Origin: an uncultured Oscillospiraceae bacterium
GTDB lineage: Bacteria > Bacillota > Clostridia > Oscillospirales > Acutalibacteraceae
Reading direction: 5' to 3'
DNA: 64,000 nucleotides
Assembly (NCBI GenBank): GCA_905193225.1
Contig: CAJJNV010000003.1
Location: forward strand, 1 to 64,000
Shown here: piece by piece, positions 16,172-25,628 of the stretch
Numbering within the stretch: position 1 is the stretch's first letter
Layout of the letters: each line of letters begins with the position of its first letter
The notes under the pieces: generated by a model
What the model saw: only the letters and a program-made list of their open reading frames with translations
The model's database searches: none
Told to the model about the DNA's origin: nothing
Position numbers and translations under genes: made by a program

Positions 16172-17260
16172 TTATCTCTTCTCCAAACAATATATCGGCA
16201 GACCGTTTTCCTCTCTATTTAGCACAAATCCGTTTTCGGCCGCCGCCTGCCGCGCCGATTTTATGTCATTTTTTGCTCTTGCCTTTTTGCCGACAAGCGC
16301 CCTTACCATTTTAAGTCCACCGAATCGCAGTATGAAGGGTATTTCTTTTGCACTGAGTTTGCCCTGCCGCTTGTATTCAGCCAAAATCTCGGCGAAGGAA
16401 TCAACTATTCCCTGCTTTGAAAAGGATCTTTTTTTGTCGTTTTCGGCGGAAATGTATTTATAAAAAGCGCAAAGCTTGTTTTTGTCGAAATCGGTTTTAA
16501 AATAAATTCCGTTTATATAGAAACGCTCCAGCTCTTTTGGAAAACCTGCGAGCATTTTTTCGTAAAAGAATTTTTCGCTAATCAGCACCTCGTTTTTTTG
16601 CCGTTCAAGGGAATTGGCGGTTATGGAGCCGCCATGGATACGGTAAAGCATAAGAAAATCGCCGCTTGAGGAAATGCTCACCCCATCGCACACCATCCTT
16701 ATCCAAAGATCAAGATCCTCCGAGCAGGTGTGACTCGGGTCGTATTTATATTTTTTCATAACCGACGATTTCACTATAACCCCGGGATGAAGCACCGGGC
16801 AGAAAAACAAAAACATAGCCTTTATGCTGTCTTTATCGGTCTTGCGGCCGACGCACCCGGGAATTGTCTCTCCGTCGTGAAAGGAAAAGAATTTACAAAA
16901 GGAAAGGTCGGTTTTAGGGTGGCTTTCCATAAAGGAAAATTGCCGTTCCAATCTGTTTTTAAGACATATGTCGTCGGCATCCATTCTGACGATGTATTTT
17001 CCCTGCGCAAGCTCTATGCCTCGGTTTAATGACCTTGCAAGCTTCATATTGGTTTCGTTTTTAAAGACCTTTATACGGCCGTCCTTTTCGCTGTAGACCT
17101 TTAGAATATCGGCCGTGCCGTCGGTCGAGCAGTCGTCTATCACCACGACCTCAAAATTTTCAAAGGTCTGAGAAAGAATACTGTCGAGGGTCTCTTTTAA
17201 AAATTTTTCGCCGTTGTAAACGGCCATTACCACCGAAATATCAGGTGTGACATTTTTCAT
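16172..17260 (-). CDS. GT2 family glycosyltransferase
   Basis: 362 residues, cytoplasmic. An N-terminal GT-A fold has SVVMAVYNGEKFL, VVIDDCSTDGT and the MDADDI motif (DxD metal/nucleotide-sugar site near residue 95). SEDLDLWIRM later is the typical acceptor-side ED motif. It lies 9 bases from the preceding GT2 gene and 1 base from the EAL gene. Probably adds one sugar of the repeat unit; donor and linkage unknown. Confidence 0.85.
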   Translation of the reverse strand: MKNVTPDISVVMAVYNGEKFLKETLDSILSQTFENFEVVVIDDCSTDGTADILKVYSEKDGRIKVFKNETNMKLARSLNRGIELAQGKYIVRMDADDICLKNRLERQFSFMESHPKTDLSFCKFFSFHDGETIPGCVGRKTDKDSIKAMFLFFCPVLHPGVIVKSSVMKKYKYDPSHTCSEDLDLWIRMVCDGVSISSSGDFLMLYRIHGGSITANSLERQKNEVLISEKFFYEKMLAGFPKELERFYINGIYFKTDFDKNKLCAFYKYISAENDKKRSFSKQGIVDSFAEILAEYKRQGKLSAKEIPFILRFGGLKMVRALVGKKARAKNDIKSARQAAAENGFVLNREENGLPIYCLEKR

Positions 17261-17269
17261 TTTGTTGCT

Positions 17270-18289
17270 TTATCCTTTTCCTTTAAGTTTTCCGCAAAGC
17301 CTTAAAAAGGTATATGCGGTCTTATATTTCTTCTTTTTAAGCAGCAAAACCGCCCATTTGCTCTTGACGGTTATTTCCGAAAACTCTGCCCTTTCAAAAG
17401 CATCGCAAAAGCAGCCGTCGAAAATGCTTTTCGCATATTTACAGACGTTTTTTTCTCCCTGTTGCGCCCCGCAGGCGAAAATGACAAAAAACATAAAGGC
17501 AGCATATCGGTCGACCGCGCCATTGAAATTTTCATCGGCGCCCGTCGTTTCTCCTGCTTCTTTTCCCGCCTCTAAAAGCCGCAATACTCCGAGCCTTATA
17601 TCATCAAAATGACTCTGCTTATAGCTTCTCGACATGGAATCATTTCGGCAGCGGCAGTTATACACAGCCTCGTCCGATATATATATCCGCTTTGCTTTAA
17701 GGTATGCAGGGATAAGACAGGTCACATCCTCACCCATGGAAATTCTTCTGTCGACCGCTTGCTGACAGTCAAAAACCGCCTGCTTTTTAAACACCTTTGC
17801 CCAAAGGAAATAGTGCATATGCTTCATATCCTTTGTAAGCAGCATTTTTTTGTGTATTTCCTTTAACCTTTCGTCGGTGTAAAGCCCATTTTCCACAGGC
17901 TCGGGATCAAACACCTTTTTACCGCCGTAATCGTAATATATTCCGAATGATATAATGTCAGGATCATATTTTTCGCAAAGCTCGCAGGCCTTTTTAAAAT
18001 AACCCGGCTCGATGCTGTCATCTCCGTCGACATTTATTATGTATTTTCCCTTTGCGGCAAGCAGTCCCTCCTGCCGCGCCGACACAAGGCCGCCGTTTTG
18101 CTTGTGTATGACCTTTACCCTGCCGTCCCGCTCGGCGTATTCGTCGCATATGGCGGGACAGTTATCCTTTGAGCCGTCGTCCACAAGTATAAGCTCGAAG
18201 TCGCAAAAATCCTGACAAAGTATGCTGTCGACACATTCTCTTATATATTTTTCCACACCGTATACGGGGACTATCACAGAAAAGTACAT
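17270..18289 (-). CDS. GT2 family glycosyltransferase
   Basis: About 339 residues from the ATG at 18289, which has GGAGA a few bases upstream and starts directly with YFSVIVPVYGVEKYI as GT2 enzymes do. The frame is open back to 18457, overlapping the gene before, but that extension is not GT2-like. Motifs are LVDDGSKDNCP, NVDGDDSIEPG (DxD) and MGEDVTC. Closely similar in design to the next gene upstream (18408-19466), suggesting an old duplication. Confidence 0.85.
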   Translation of the reverse strand: MYFSVIVPVYGVEKYIRECVDSILCQDFCDFELILVDDGSKDNCPAICDEYAERDGRVKVIHKQNGGLVSARQEGLLAAKGKYIINVDGDDSIEPGYFKKACELCEKYDPDIISFGIYYDYGGKKVFDPEPVENGLYTDERLKEIHKKMLLTKDMKHMHYFLWAKVFKKQAVFDCQQAVDRRISMGEDVTCLIPAYLKAKRIYISDEAVYNCRCRNDSMSRSYKQSHFDDIRLGVLRLLEAGKEAGETTGADENFNGAVDRYAAFMFFVIFACGAQQGEKNVCKYAKSIFDGCFCDAFERAEFSEITVKSKWAVLLLKKKKYKTAYTFLRLCGKLKGKG

Positions 18290-18407
18290 ATCTTTCTCCA
18301 TTTCTCGGTTTTTACGAAATTGCGCGGTTATCCTTACCTTGGGCATTACCGCGGAAATTTTAACGGGATCCGTCTCTTTGCCTTCCGCGGTGCCCGCCCC
18401 GTAAAAT

Positions 18408-19466
18408 TTATCCTCCTTTGCCTTTAATTTTAACAAGAATCTTTTGAAGCCCGACAAGGGAAAACCTCATTGTAAAGGCAAAGGCCGCCTGGGTAAAGGG
18501 CAGCTTGTGCCACGGATAATTTTTAAGGGTGGTTTTAAGCCTCTTTGAATTGCATATGGCTTTAAGGCGCCTGTCAAGCTCCTTTTTATCAATGCCGTTT
18601 GACGGCGCAAACTGAATTTCCTGCATACAGGCCGCCCTGGCATAGGCCTGGAACAATCGGTCGGTGTATATTTTATAAACGCTCTCGTCCATTCGCTTTG
18701 AAAGCACCCCGTTTATACCGTCGATAATAAGCCTACACTTTTCAAAGCGGTCGCTCCGATAGCTTTTTGACAGCGACTGACCGTTTCGGCAATAGCAGTA
18801 AAAGGCTCCCGGCACCCCCACGGCACACTCGCATTTGTCGAGAAAATCAAGCAGGAAAAAAACATCCTCGCTCATGACCTCTTTTTCCGAAAGAAATCTT
18901 ATTTTGTTCTTTTCAAGCACATCTTTGCGGTAGATGTTTTTAACGCTGCTGAAGCCGTATCTGCTGTCCTGGTCTTCCTTCGGAAGAGCGCCCGAAATGT
19001 CGAGCATAAGGCGGTCTATGCCTTCCTTGCCGTCGAAAACGGTATACCCGTCAAAGCAGTTTATGTTCTGAACGTCGTTTTCCTTTGCGTTCATTATTCC
19101 GCCGATACAGCACAGCCCGCACATGGCGATGTCGGCATTTTCCCTCTGCGCCGCCTCGTAAAGGGTGCGATACATTTCGCTCTTTACATAGTCGTCGGAA
19201 TCAACAAAGGCGATATATTCGCCGACAGCAAGGCTCATTCCCGAATTTCTGGCAAGGCCGAGTCCCTCGTTCTCTTTATGCAGAACCTTTATACGGCCGT
19301 CCTTTTTTGCGAACTCGTCACAAAGGGCGGGGCAGCCGTCGGGAGAGCCATCGTCCACAAGAATTATTTCAATGTCGGAAAGGGTCTGGCCAAGCAGCGA
19401 ATTTACACAGCGCCCGAGATATTTTTCCACCCGATAGACGGGCACTATCACGCTTATTTTCGGCAT
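18408..19466 (-). CDS. GT2 family glycosyltransferase
   Basis: 352 residues. Motifs are ISVIVPVYRVEKYLGRCV, LVDDGSPDGCP, FVDSDDYVK (DxD) and MSEDVFFLLDF. A short basic, amphipathic C-terminus may touch the membrane. Its start overlaps the GT4 gene upstream by 13 bases. Expected to extend the lipid-linked EPS repeat unit; sugar specificity cannot be read. Confidence 0.85.
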   Translation of the reverse strand: MPKISVIVPVYRVEKYLGRCVNSLLGQTLSDIEIILVDDGSPDGCPALCDEFAKKDGRIKVLHKENEGLGLARNSGMSLAVGEYIAFVDSDDYVKSEMYRTLYEAAQRENADIAMCGLCCIGGIMNAKENDVQNINCFDGYTVFDGKEGIDRLMLDISGALPKEDQDSRYGFSSVKNIYRKDVLEKNKIRFLSEKEVMSEDVFFLLDFLDKCECAVGVPGAFYCYCRNGQSLSKSYRSDRFEKCRLIIDGINGVLSKRMDESVYKIYTDRLFQAYARAACMQEIQFAPSNGIDKKELDRRLKAICNSKRLKTTLKNYPWHKLPFTQAAFAFTMRFSLVGLQKILVKIKGKGG

Positions 19467-20683
19467 TGCTTTTCCCCCGCCGCCCTGTAAATTTCCAAAA
19501 GCCTTTTGCAGTAGGTATCAAGGGTCAGATTCTGTTCCGACTTCTTTTTGCAGTTTTCTCTCATGGTTTCAAGGCGTTTTTCATCGGACAAAATATCCCT
19601 TACCGCCGCAGCAAAGCTTTCGGCGTCGACTCCTCCTGAAAGCAGTCCCGTCCTTCCGTCCTCCACAAGCTCGGCCATGCCTCCCATATTCATGGTAACA
19701 CAGGGCACCGAGAACATTTCTGCCTCGAGAATGGACATCGGGCAGTTTTCAAAACAGACCGACGGCAGCAGCAGGGCCTTTGCAAAGGCGATGTTTTCGT
19801 CAAGCTTCGCACCGCTGACAAAGCCTGTTGCAACGACATTTTCGATGTTGTCGAAGGCCGCTTTTTCGGGACCGTCGCCCATAACGACGAATTTAACATC
19901 GGGCAGCAGCTTTGCGGTTTTTGCGAGAATGTCGGTTCCCTTTTCCTTGCTCAGCCTCCCGGCGAAAACAACATATGGAAAATCAAAGTTGCTTTCGGCA
20001 TTTTCGGGAAGTCTTCTTTCGGTGACGTAGTTGCGCGCGACCTCGGTTTTGCCTTCAAAAAGCCCCGGTCTGTCGGCACACAGCTTTGAATAATGAAAAT
20101 TGCCGGGAGAGATAAAGACATCCACCTTTTTATAGGTCTTTTTTATCCTGTAAAAAAGCCATTCGGCCGCTCCGATAACGCTTTTGGCCGTCGAGCCGTG
20201 TATGCACTTATTCCTAATACAGCCTGCCTTTCCTTTGCCGACGCATTTTTCGCAAATCCCGCCTTTTTGCTCGTTATACAGCAGGTGGTTAGGGCAGATA
20301 AGCTGATAATCGTGCAGCGTCCACACAACGGGAACGCCCCGCTTTTTGGCCGCATCGATTATCGAAGGGGTAAGCTGAAAATTGATATTGTTAAGGTGGA
20401 TGACATCGGGCTTCATTCTGTCGATGACCTTGCCTATCTTCTTTTTAGCTTCTAAAGAATATATTATCTTAAAGGGATAAAACAGCTTTTTAAGGGACGA
20501 GGTATGAAAATCCATGTTCTGAGTGTAAAGGCCGTCCTTGTTTTCGACAATGTTTTTCTCATCGTACATACCGAAGTATTCGACCTCGTGCCCGGTATCT
20601 TCAAGCCGTTTCCCGATACCGAACATATAGCTTTCCGCGCCGCCGCGTGGATATAAGAATTTATTGACCATGAGAATTTTCAT
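19454..20683 (-). CDS. GT4 family glycosyltransferase
   Basis: 409 residues with a GT-B fold: N-terminal MKILMVNKFLYPRGGAESYM, a middle segment with six cysteines (residues about 125-155, CPNHLLYN then CEKCVGKGKAGC) that could bind zinc, and the C-terminal glycosyltransferase-1 domain (FAGRLSKEKGTDIL, LPSVCFENCPMSILEAE). The Glu in the last motif binds the nucleotide sugar. Typical of EPS or O-antigen chain assembly on the inner face of the membrane. Confidence 0.85.
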   Translation of the reverse strand: MKILMVNKFLYPRGGAESYMFGIGKRLEDTGHEVEYFGMYDEKNIVENKDGLYTQNMDFHTSSLKKLFYPFKIIYSLEAKKKIGKVIDRMKPDVIHLNNINFQLTPSIIDAAKKRGVPVVWTLHDYQLICPNHLLYNEQKGGICEKCVGKGKAGCIRNKCIHGSTAKSVIGAAEWLFYRIKKTYKKVDVFISPGNFHYSKLCADRPGLFEGKTEVARNYVTERRLPENAESNFDFPYVVFAGRLSKEKGTDILAKTAKLLPDVKFVVMGDGPEKAAFDNIENVVATGFVSGAKLDENIAFAKALLLPSVCFENCPMSILEAEMFSVPCVTMNMGGMAELVEDGRTGLLSGGVDAESFAAAVRDILSDEKRLETMRENCKKKSEQNLTLDTYCKRLLEIYRAAGEKQCRK

Positions 20684-20778
20684 ATACTTTAACCTCGCTG
20701 TAATTTTTGATGCCTACGAGCGACAACCGCTATGCCGTAACGGAAAAAGGATGAGCAAAGCCGTCCCCCCCGATTGCC

Positions 20779-22056
20779 TTAACCAAAAAGCGGACCGGTC
20801 TCAAATCGCTGTTGCTGAGTTTTTACTCTCTGCTCATATCCGTTGCCCATTATAATAACCCCCATGACCGTTGTAAGAAGCGGATAGTTAATGGTGTTGT
20901 CGGTGCTTGATACGATTATGAGATAGACGGTGAGCAGGGCGGTCACTGTGGCGGTGTCGTTATCCCCGCCGCGGCCGAAATAGCCGGTTCTTAAAAGGGT
21001 TATGGAAAGAAGCCACAGTATATATCCGAAAAAGCCGAGATCCACAAAGAACTGCAAAAAGTCGTTGTGCACCGCCGAAACGCCTAAGGATACCACCTCG
21101 TTGAGCTGGTATGTCAGAAATCCTATACCGTTGCCCACGAAAAGCGGAGAAAAGCTATAATAATTGTTGACATGAGAATAGATATAGGCACGGCCGCTGG
21201 TATCTATTCCGCCCTTTTCCATAAGGGTAAAAACGCCCGCCTTTATGACCCATATATAAGCCACCAACAGCACCGCGGCGATCAGCATAATTATGTTTAT
21301 GCACCGTTTTTCTGCCCTTTCGGAAAGCTTTGAGAACAGCCATATTATGATCCTTATGACCGCCACAATAACCATGGCGAAAACGGCAATTCTTTTAAGC
21401 GCGGCCAAAAAGCAGAAGCAGGACAGTGCAAAAAGTGTAATAAACCACGGCTTTTTTACCGGCCTGTAAAGCATATAAATTATATATGCGCCGAGACAAA
21501 ATGCCAGTTCGTGGATCTCGGCCTTTACAATGGTCTCTCCCGTCGTTCCGGCGAAGCTTATGATAAGTTCAAAGAATTCCTTAAAGAATTTACCCACACC
21601 GTCGGACATAATTATGTTTAAAATCATAAACAGGTTAGAGGCTAAAATGGCGGCAAGATTATACCATATGCCGTTTTTTCCGAAAACCAGCAGTATTGCT
21701 CCCGCCGCAAGAGCGCAGGACAGCCAGTTAGTATAAATAATACAGCCCGACAGACCTCTCATAATGGTGGGAATATCGCTTTTATCAATTATCCAAACAA
21801 GGGATGACGCCACCACCACCACAAGCAGCGGCACGGCAAAAACAAGAGCCGATTTAATAGACGTCACTGCCCGCGAAACATCCGGCCTTATAAGAAAATA
21901 AATAAAGGCCGAAAAAATTATTGCAAGTGCGAAAAGATGGCGGTAGGTTATACCTCTTCCGCCTATATAGGCGGTTTCGCTGAGAAAGAAGTACATCAAA
22001 AACATAAGCACCGTAAAATATATCTTTACAACCGCTTCCCTTGCCGTCGTAACCAT
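20779..22056 (-). CDS. Wzy-like polysaccharide polymerase / O-antigen ligase family
   Basis: 425 residues, about 11 to 12 membrane helices, with a large loop containing GRAYIYSHVNNYYSFSPLFVGNGIGF and HNDFLQFFVDLGFFGY, the H-N-x-x-L-x-x-x-x-x-x-G signature of the Wzy/WaaL family. AAAGGAGGTGG precedes the ATG. Its role should be polymerising undecaprenyl-linked repeat units on the outer face of the membrane, together with the Wzx and Wzz proteins of this operon. Confidence 0.8.
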   Translation of the reverse strand: MVTTAREAVVKIYFTVLMFLMYFFLSETAYIGGRGITYRHLFALAIIFSAFIYFLIRPDVSRAVTSIKSALVFAVPLLVVVVASSLVWIIDKSDIPTIMRGLSGCIIYTNWLSCALAAGAILLVFGKNGIWYNLAAILASNLFMILNIIMSDGVGKFFKEFFELIISFAGTTGETIVKAEIHELAFCLGAYIIYMLYRPVKKPWFITLFALSCFCFLAALKRIAVFAMVIVAVIRIIIWLFSKLSERAEKRCINIIMLIAAVLLVAYIWVIKAGVFTLMEKGGIDTSGRAYIYSHVNNYYSFSPLFVGNGIGFLTYQLNEVVSLGVSAVHNDFLQFFVDLGFFGYILWLLSITLLRTGYFGRGGDNDTATVTALLTVYLIIVSSTDNTINYPLLTTVMGVIIMGNGYEQRVKTQQQRFETGPLFG

Positions 22057-22199
22057 ATCGCCACCTCCTTTAGTTAAATCTGATGTTTGTTTTTGCCGTG
22101 CCGCCGCTTTTGTCGGGTCTGCAGCGGTGCGCCGCTTTTAAAACACCGTCGGTTCTGCTGATTTCATTGCTTCGCAGTGCTTTTTTCGGTCTGCTCCGT

Positions 22200-24077
22200 T
22201 CAGTCGTTTCTCGGCTTAATGTCGTATTCCCTGCTATTCTTAATGGCCTCGACCAGAAGGGCGCGAGGAGATTTGATCCTCTCTCTGAAGGTCTCGGCAA
22301 CGCCCGCCTTATACCTTATCTCGATATTTTCACAGATCTCGCGGTTTTCAAGAGAAACCTCAAGATTCTGTATCATATCCTCGGCAGTTATGGAATCGCT
22401 CTTTTCAAGCACGGCGATAAAGTGGGAATTTTCATTGTAAACCAGCATTGCCTTGGATTTCGAAAGAACGGTTTTTATCTCCTTGGCGAAAAGCTCTATA
22501 ACCTCGTCTCCCGCTTTTCTTCCGTGTTTCTTGTTTATATCTCTCTGATTGGTTATGGAAACCGAGATCATAACCGTGCCGTCGTCGAGAATGGTACGGC
22601 TCTTCTTTTGGAGGTATTTATCAAAATACGCCCGGTTGAAAAATCCTGTTTTCTTGTCGGTATAGAAGTTGGCGATAACGATGTCGTTCATTCTGCCGAT
22701 GAGTATAAGCCCTCCGCAGCATACCACCATTATAAAGAAAAAGGCAATAACGCTGTAAAGTGTGACATTGATGCTTTCGGTGGTGGAGGCGGTGGAAAGA
22801 ATGGAAATGTTCTTGCAGCCGAGATATTCGTTGTATTCGCTGTTGGTGCTTACCGTTTTGTCATAAAGGACGGTCAGCTTGTCGACAATGTCCCTCAGGG
22901 TTTCTTTAACGCTTTGCTCCTCAAACGTGTAGTCGGAATTTGAAAGCTGGACGCAGGTTTTGTCCGATCCGCCGCAGCTTCCTCCGCAGGCGCCCGTGCA
23001 GGTATTAAATGTATCAAGCACATATCGGCAATAAGCGGTATCGATAATCGCCAGCGCATCGTTTAAATCATGATCCCGCCAGGCATATATAAGCTGGTCG
23101 TATGTGACCGTTTGATCGCTTTTGGTAATGACGTTGCCTTCTCCGTCGGTAATATCCTTGTTGTGCACCTCGTTTAAAATGTATTCCGAGGTTATGTCGG
23201 TGTTTCCCGATTCTCTCATTTTGAAAACATAGGCGTCGATAACTTCTTCTATGTCGTCAAACATTTCCCGCTCGTTTGAGCCGCTTATGGAATTGTTGTC
23301 GATACGGGTGTTGTAATCGGCATTTAAAAGGCTTTTGCTTTTGGTTATCTGATACCTGTATATTTTCGAGAACATATCCTTAAGGCTGACCGTTCGGATA
23401 AAATTAAACTCGTCGATAAGGTCTCCGAAGGATGTACCCGTTTCGGTGGAGCGATAGTAAGGATGTGCGCTGTCCCGCTGATAAAGGGCGTTGACGGTGT
23501 TTTCGATGGTGTTGTCGATCTGCTCGGCCATGCTGAGATAGTCATAATCGTTGTCATACAGCTTGTCAATGTTGTTGCTGATGTGGTCGACGTTTATATA
23601 TTTTTCTCCGAACACCGAAAAATAGGTATCGAGAATTTCATCAAGAAGGGTTTGGGCAAATCTTTTTCCCTCGCTGTTTGTGGCCGCAAATTCCACAATA
23701 TACTTTGTGGGAACATAGGTGTATTCCTCGCCCTCCTTGAGCTTAGCGGCCTTTTGCTCCTCCTTGTCGGGATCGGGCACCTCGGTTATGGTGACCCGGG
23801 AAGAAAGCTTATCGGGCGAATATCCGTCCGGAAGGGAAAGCTTTTCTATGACCTTACTCATTATGGCTGAGGATTTTATTTCCCCAACGTCAAGATCGGT
23901 GTCGGCAGGGGTCTTGCCCTTCTCTGCCGACTCGAAATTGTAGTTGATGACCGCCGACGCTACATATGTACGCTGTTTTTTCAGCGAAAAATTTATGAAA
24001 AGCGAAAGTGCCAGCGATATGATCAATACATAGGGAATGAGCCGTTTTATATAATTAAATATTTTTTTCTCTTCCAT
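22200..24077 (-). CDS. Wzz-like chain-length regulator fused to a GGDEF-like domain
   Basis: About 625 residues from the ATG at 24077 (CGGAGAC upstream); the frame is open to 24224. Order: cytoplasmic N-terminus, membrane helix (about residues 15-35), a long extracytoplasmic region rich in coiled coil (about 40-460) with a Cys-rich insert (CTGACGGSCGGSDKTC), a second membrane helix (about 465-490), then a GGDEF-fold domain (about 500-620) starting TDKKTGFFNRAYFD. The first part has the topology of Wzz/polysaccharide co-polymerases. The GGDEF motif itself is replaced by NENSHF, so cyclase activity is unlikely; it may bind c-di-GMP or GTP. It seems to link chain length or export to the nucleotide signal. 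Confidence 0.75.
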   Translation of the reverse strand: MEEKKIFNYIKRLIPYVLIISLALSLFINFSLKKQRTYVASAVINYNFESAEKGKTPADTDLDVGEIKSSAIMSKVIEKLSLPDGYSPDKLSSRVTITEVPDPDKEEQKAAKLKEGEEYTYVPTKYIVEFAATNSEGKRFAQTLLDEILDTYFSVFGEKYINVDHISNNIDKLYDNDYDYLSMAEQIDNTIENTVNALYQRDSAHPYYRSTETGTSFGDLIDEFNFIRTVSLKDMFSKIYRYQITKSKSLLNADYNTRIDNNSISGSNEREMFDDIEEVIDAYVFKMRESGNTDITSEYILNEVHNKDITDGEGNVITKSDQTVTYDQLIYAWRDHDLNDALAIIDTAYCRYVLDTFNTCTGACGGSCGGSDKTCVQLSNSDYTFEEQSVKETLRDIVDKLTVLYDKTVSTNSEYNEYLGCKNISILSTASTTESINVTLYSVIAFFFIMVVCCGGLILIGRMNDIVIANFYTDKKTGFFNRAYFDKYLQKKSRTILDDGTVMISVSITNQRDINKKHGRKAGDEVIELFAKEIKTVLSKSKAMLVYNENSHFIAVLEKSDSITAEDMIQNLEVSLENREICENIEIRYKAGVAETFRERIKSPRALLVEAIKNSREYDIKPRND

Positions 24078-24232
24078 ATATGTCTCCGTTCTGCCTATCG
24101 GCGCCTTTCCGATATTTACGGGAAAGGCATCGGTCAAATGATAACGCCGCAAACGCGGGTCATTTAAAAGCTGAAAAATCGGTTGTTTGCTTATATCTGT
24201 TTGATAAGCCCGGTCCGAAATCATGTCTGTTT

Positions 24233-25615
24233 TCAGGCTCGGTTTTGTTCTTCCGTTTTATCGCCGAATTCGTTACAGAATTTTTTTGCCGCAAAGGCAA
24301 TATAAGCAAAAGTAAACACCGCCAAAAGATTCTTGGCCTTTGAAAGCACGGTAGCGGGATAAACAACCGCCGAAATGCACTGATTCATCTGATTGGTGTA
24401 ATACTCCTGACCGATAAGACGGGCTTCCTCGGCCAGCTTTTCAAGGCTTTGCTCGGTGCTTGAAATAAGCTCTCTGACATATGTGCGGTTTTGCTCGCTG
24501 TTGCCCGCCGCCTCTGAAAACTTGGTAATTTTAAGCTGATTGTCCTTAATTCCTTTTTCCACTTTGGCCAAATTGTTGCTGTAAGACACCGACTGCACCG
24601 ATAGGGTATCTATTCCTATTTTGGTGCGTCCCATATAATACTGACCGTCGTTATCCCATGTGGGCACAAGCACGATTCTCGCCATATCCTTGTCGTATTT
24701 CGCAATGGCCGAATTTGTTATGTCATATGACTGAGAAAGCTTTTGTTTTTCAAAATCCGATTGCTTGTTTATATATGTGAATCGGTTTAGCAGACGGCTT
24801 GCGTCGTCTGAAATTCCGTTTTGCAGTATATAGGAGTAAAGCATATCGTTTATCTGAGCCGCATTTAAGGTGTCCACCTTGGCGGCCACCGAGGCAAAGG
24901 TCGCCCCGTTGTCGGAAATGAACGAGGAATTCTTTTGCTGGAGACCGTAAAGGTAGTTTAATATCTTGTTGGCTTTTTTGCCCAAAAGGTCGGCGGCGTC
25001 GATATAATCGAGGTTTTTGGTTTCATCTGCCAGCGTTTCCAGCTGGATCTGAAAATCGTTTACATATTTGTCGAAATAATAATCGCGATAGGAGTTGCAA
25101 AGCAGCTGAACAAGCGTCTCGGAATCGTATTTTTGGGTTTTCTTGTTGGCGTTATAAACGACCTCGAACTCGGTGGAAATATGATAGCTGTCCTCGGAAT
25201 ATGAATTGCCCTGGGTCAGCGGCGATACCGCAAAGCAGCTTTTAAGGTCAGACACCGATATATCGTCTATTCCACCCTTTTCGGCCATTCTTTCGATAAC
25301 CTCGTCGCATATTATTTCCGACATATTGTATCTTGTACCGTTGGCGTTTTGTCCGAGAGAGGCCTCGGAATAGTTAAGGCTGATAACCGCACTTGCCTGC
25401 TTCTCGGTATCAAAATAGGAGCCGAGGGTAAAAACAAAGCAGCATACAAGCGCAAAAAAAAGCGCCGCAAATCTGAAAATCCTTATCTTTTTAAACTGAG
25501 CCTTTGTCTGACTTTTTGTCTGGTTTCTCGACTTTTTGAAAATGCCGATGACCGAAAACAAAAGTATGACCGCAGGAACGGCAACAGCCGCAGCTTCAAG
25601 TATCTGGGATATCAT
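24233..25615 (-). CDS. Second Wzz-like membrane coiled-coil protein
   Basis: 460 residues: N-terminal helix (about 5-25), a second helix (about 45-65), a long extracytoplasmic region (about 70-430) with QASAVISLNYSEASLG at its start, coiled-coil stretches, and a C-terminal helix (about 432-450). The ISLNYS segment mirrors the VINYNFESA of the neighbouring Wzz-GGDEF protein at the same place after the membrane helix, so the two are probably related and may form a mixed co-polymerase ring. No kinase or GGDEF domain. Thirteen bases downstream of the metallophosphoesterase gene. Confidence 0.6.
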   Translation of the reverse strand: MISQILEAAAVAVPAVILLFSVIGIFKKSRNQTKSQTKAQFKKIRIFRFAALFFALVCCFVFTLGSYFDTEKQASAVISLNYSEASLGQNANGTRYNMSEIICDEVIERMAEKGGIDDISVSDLKSCFAVSPLTQGNSYSEDSYHISTEFEVVYNANKKTQKYDSETLVQLLCNSYRDYYFDKYVNDFQIQLETLADETKNLDYIDAADLLGKKANKILNYLYGLQQKNSSFISDNGATFASVAAKVDTLNAAQINDMLYSYILQNGISDDASRLLNRFTYINKQSDFEKQKLSQSYDITNSAIAKYDKDMARIVLVPTWDNDGQYYMGRTKIGIDTLSVQSVSYSNNLAKVEKGIKDNQLKITKFSEAAGNSEQNRTYVRELISSTEQSLEKLAEEARLIGQEYYTNQMNQCISAVVYPATVLSKAKNLLAVFTFAYIAFAAKKFCNEFGDKTEEQNRA

Positions 25616-25628
25616 TTTTACACCCCCA

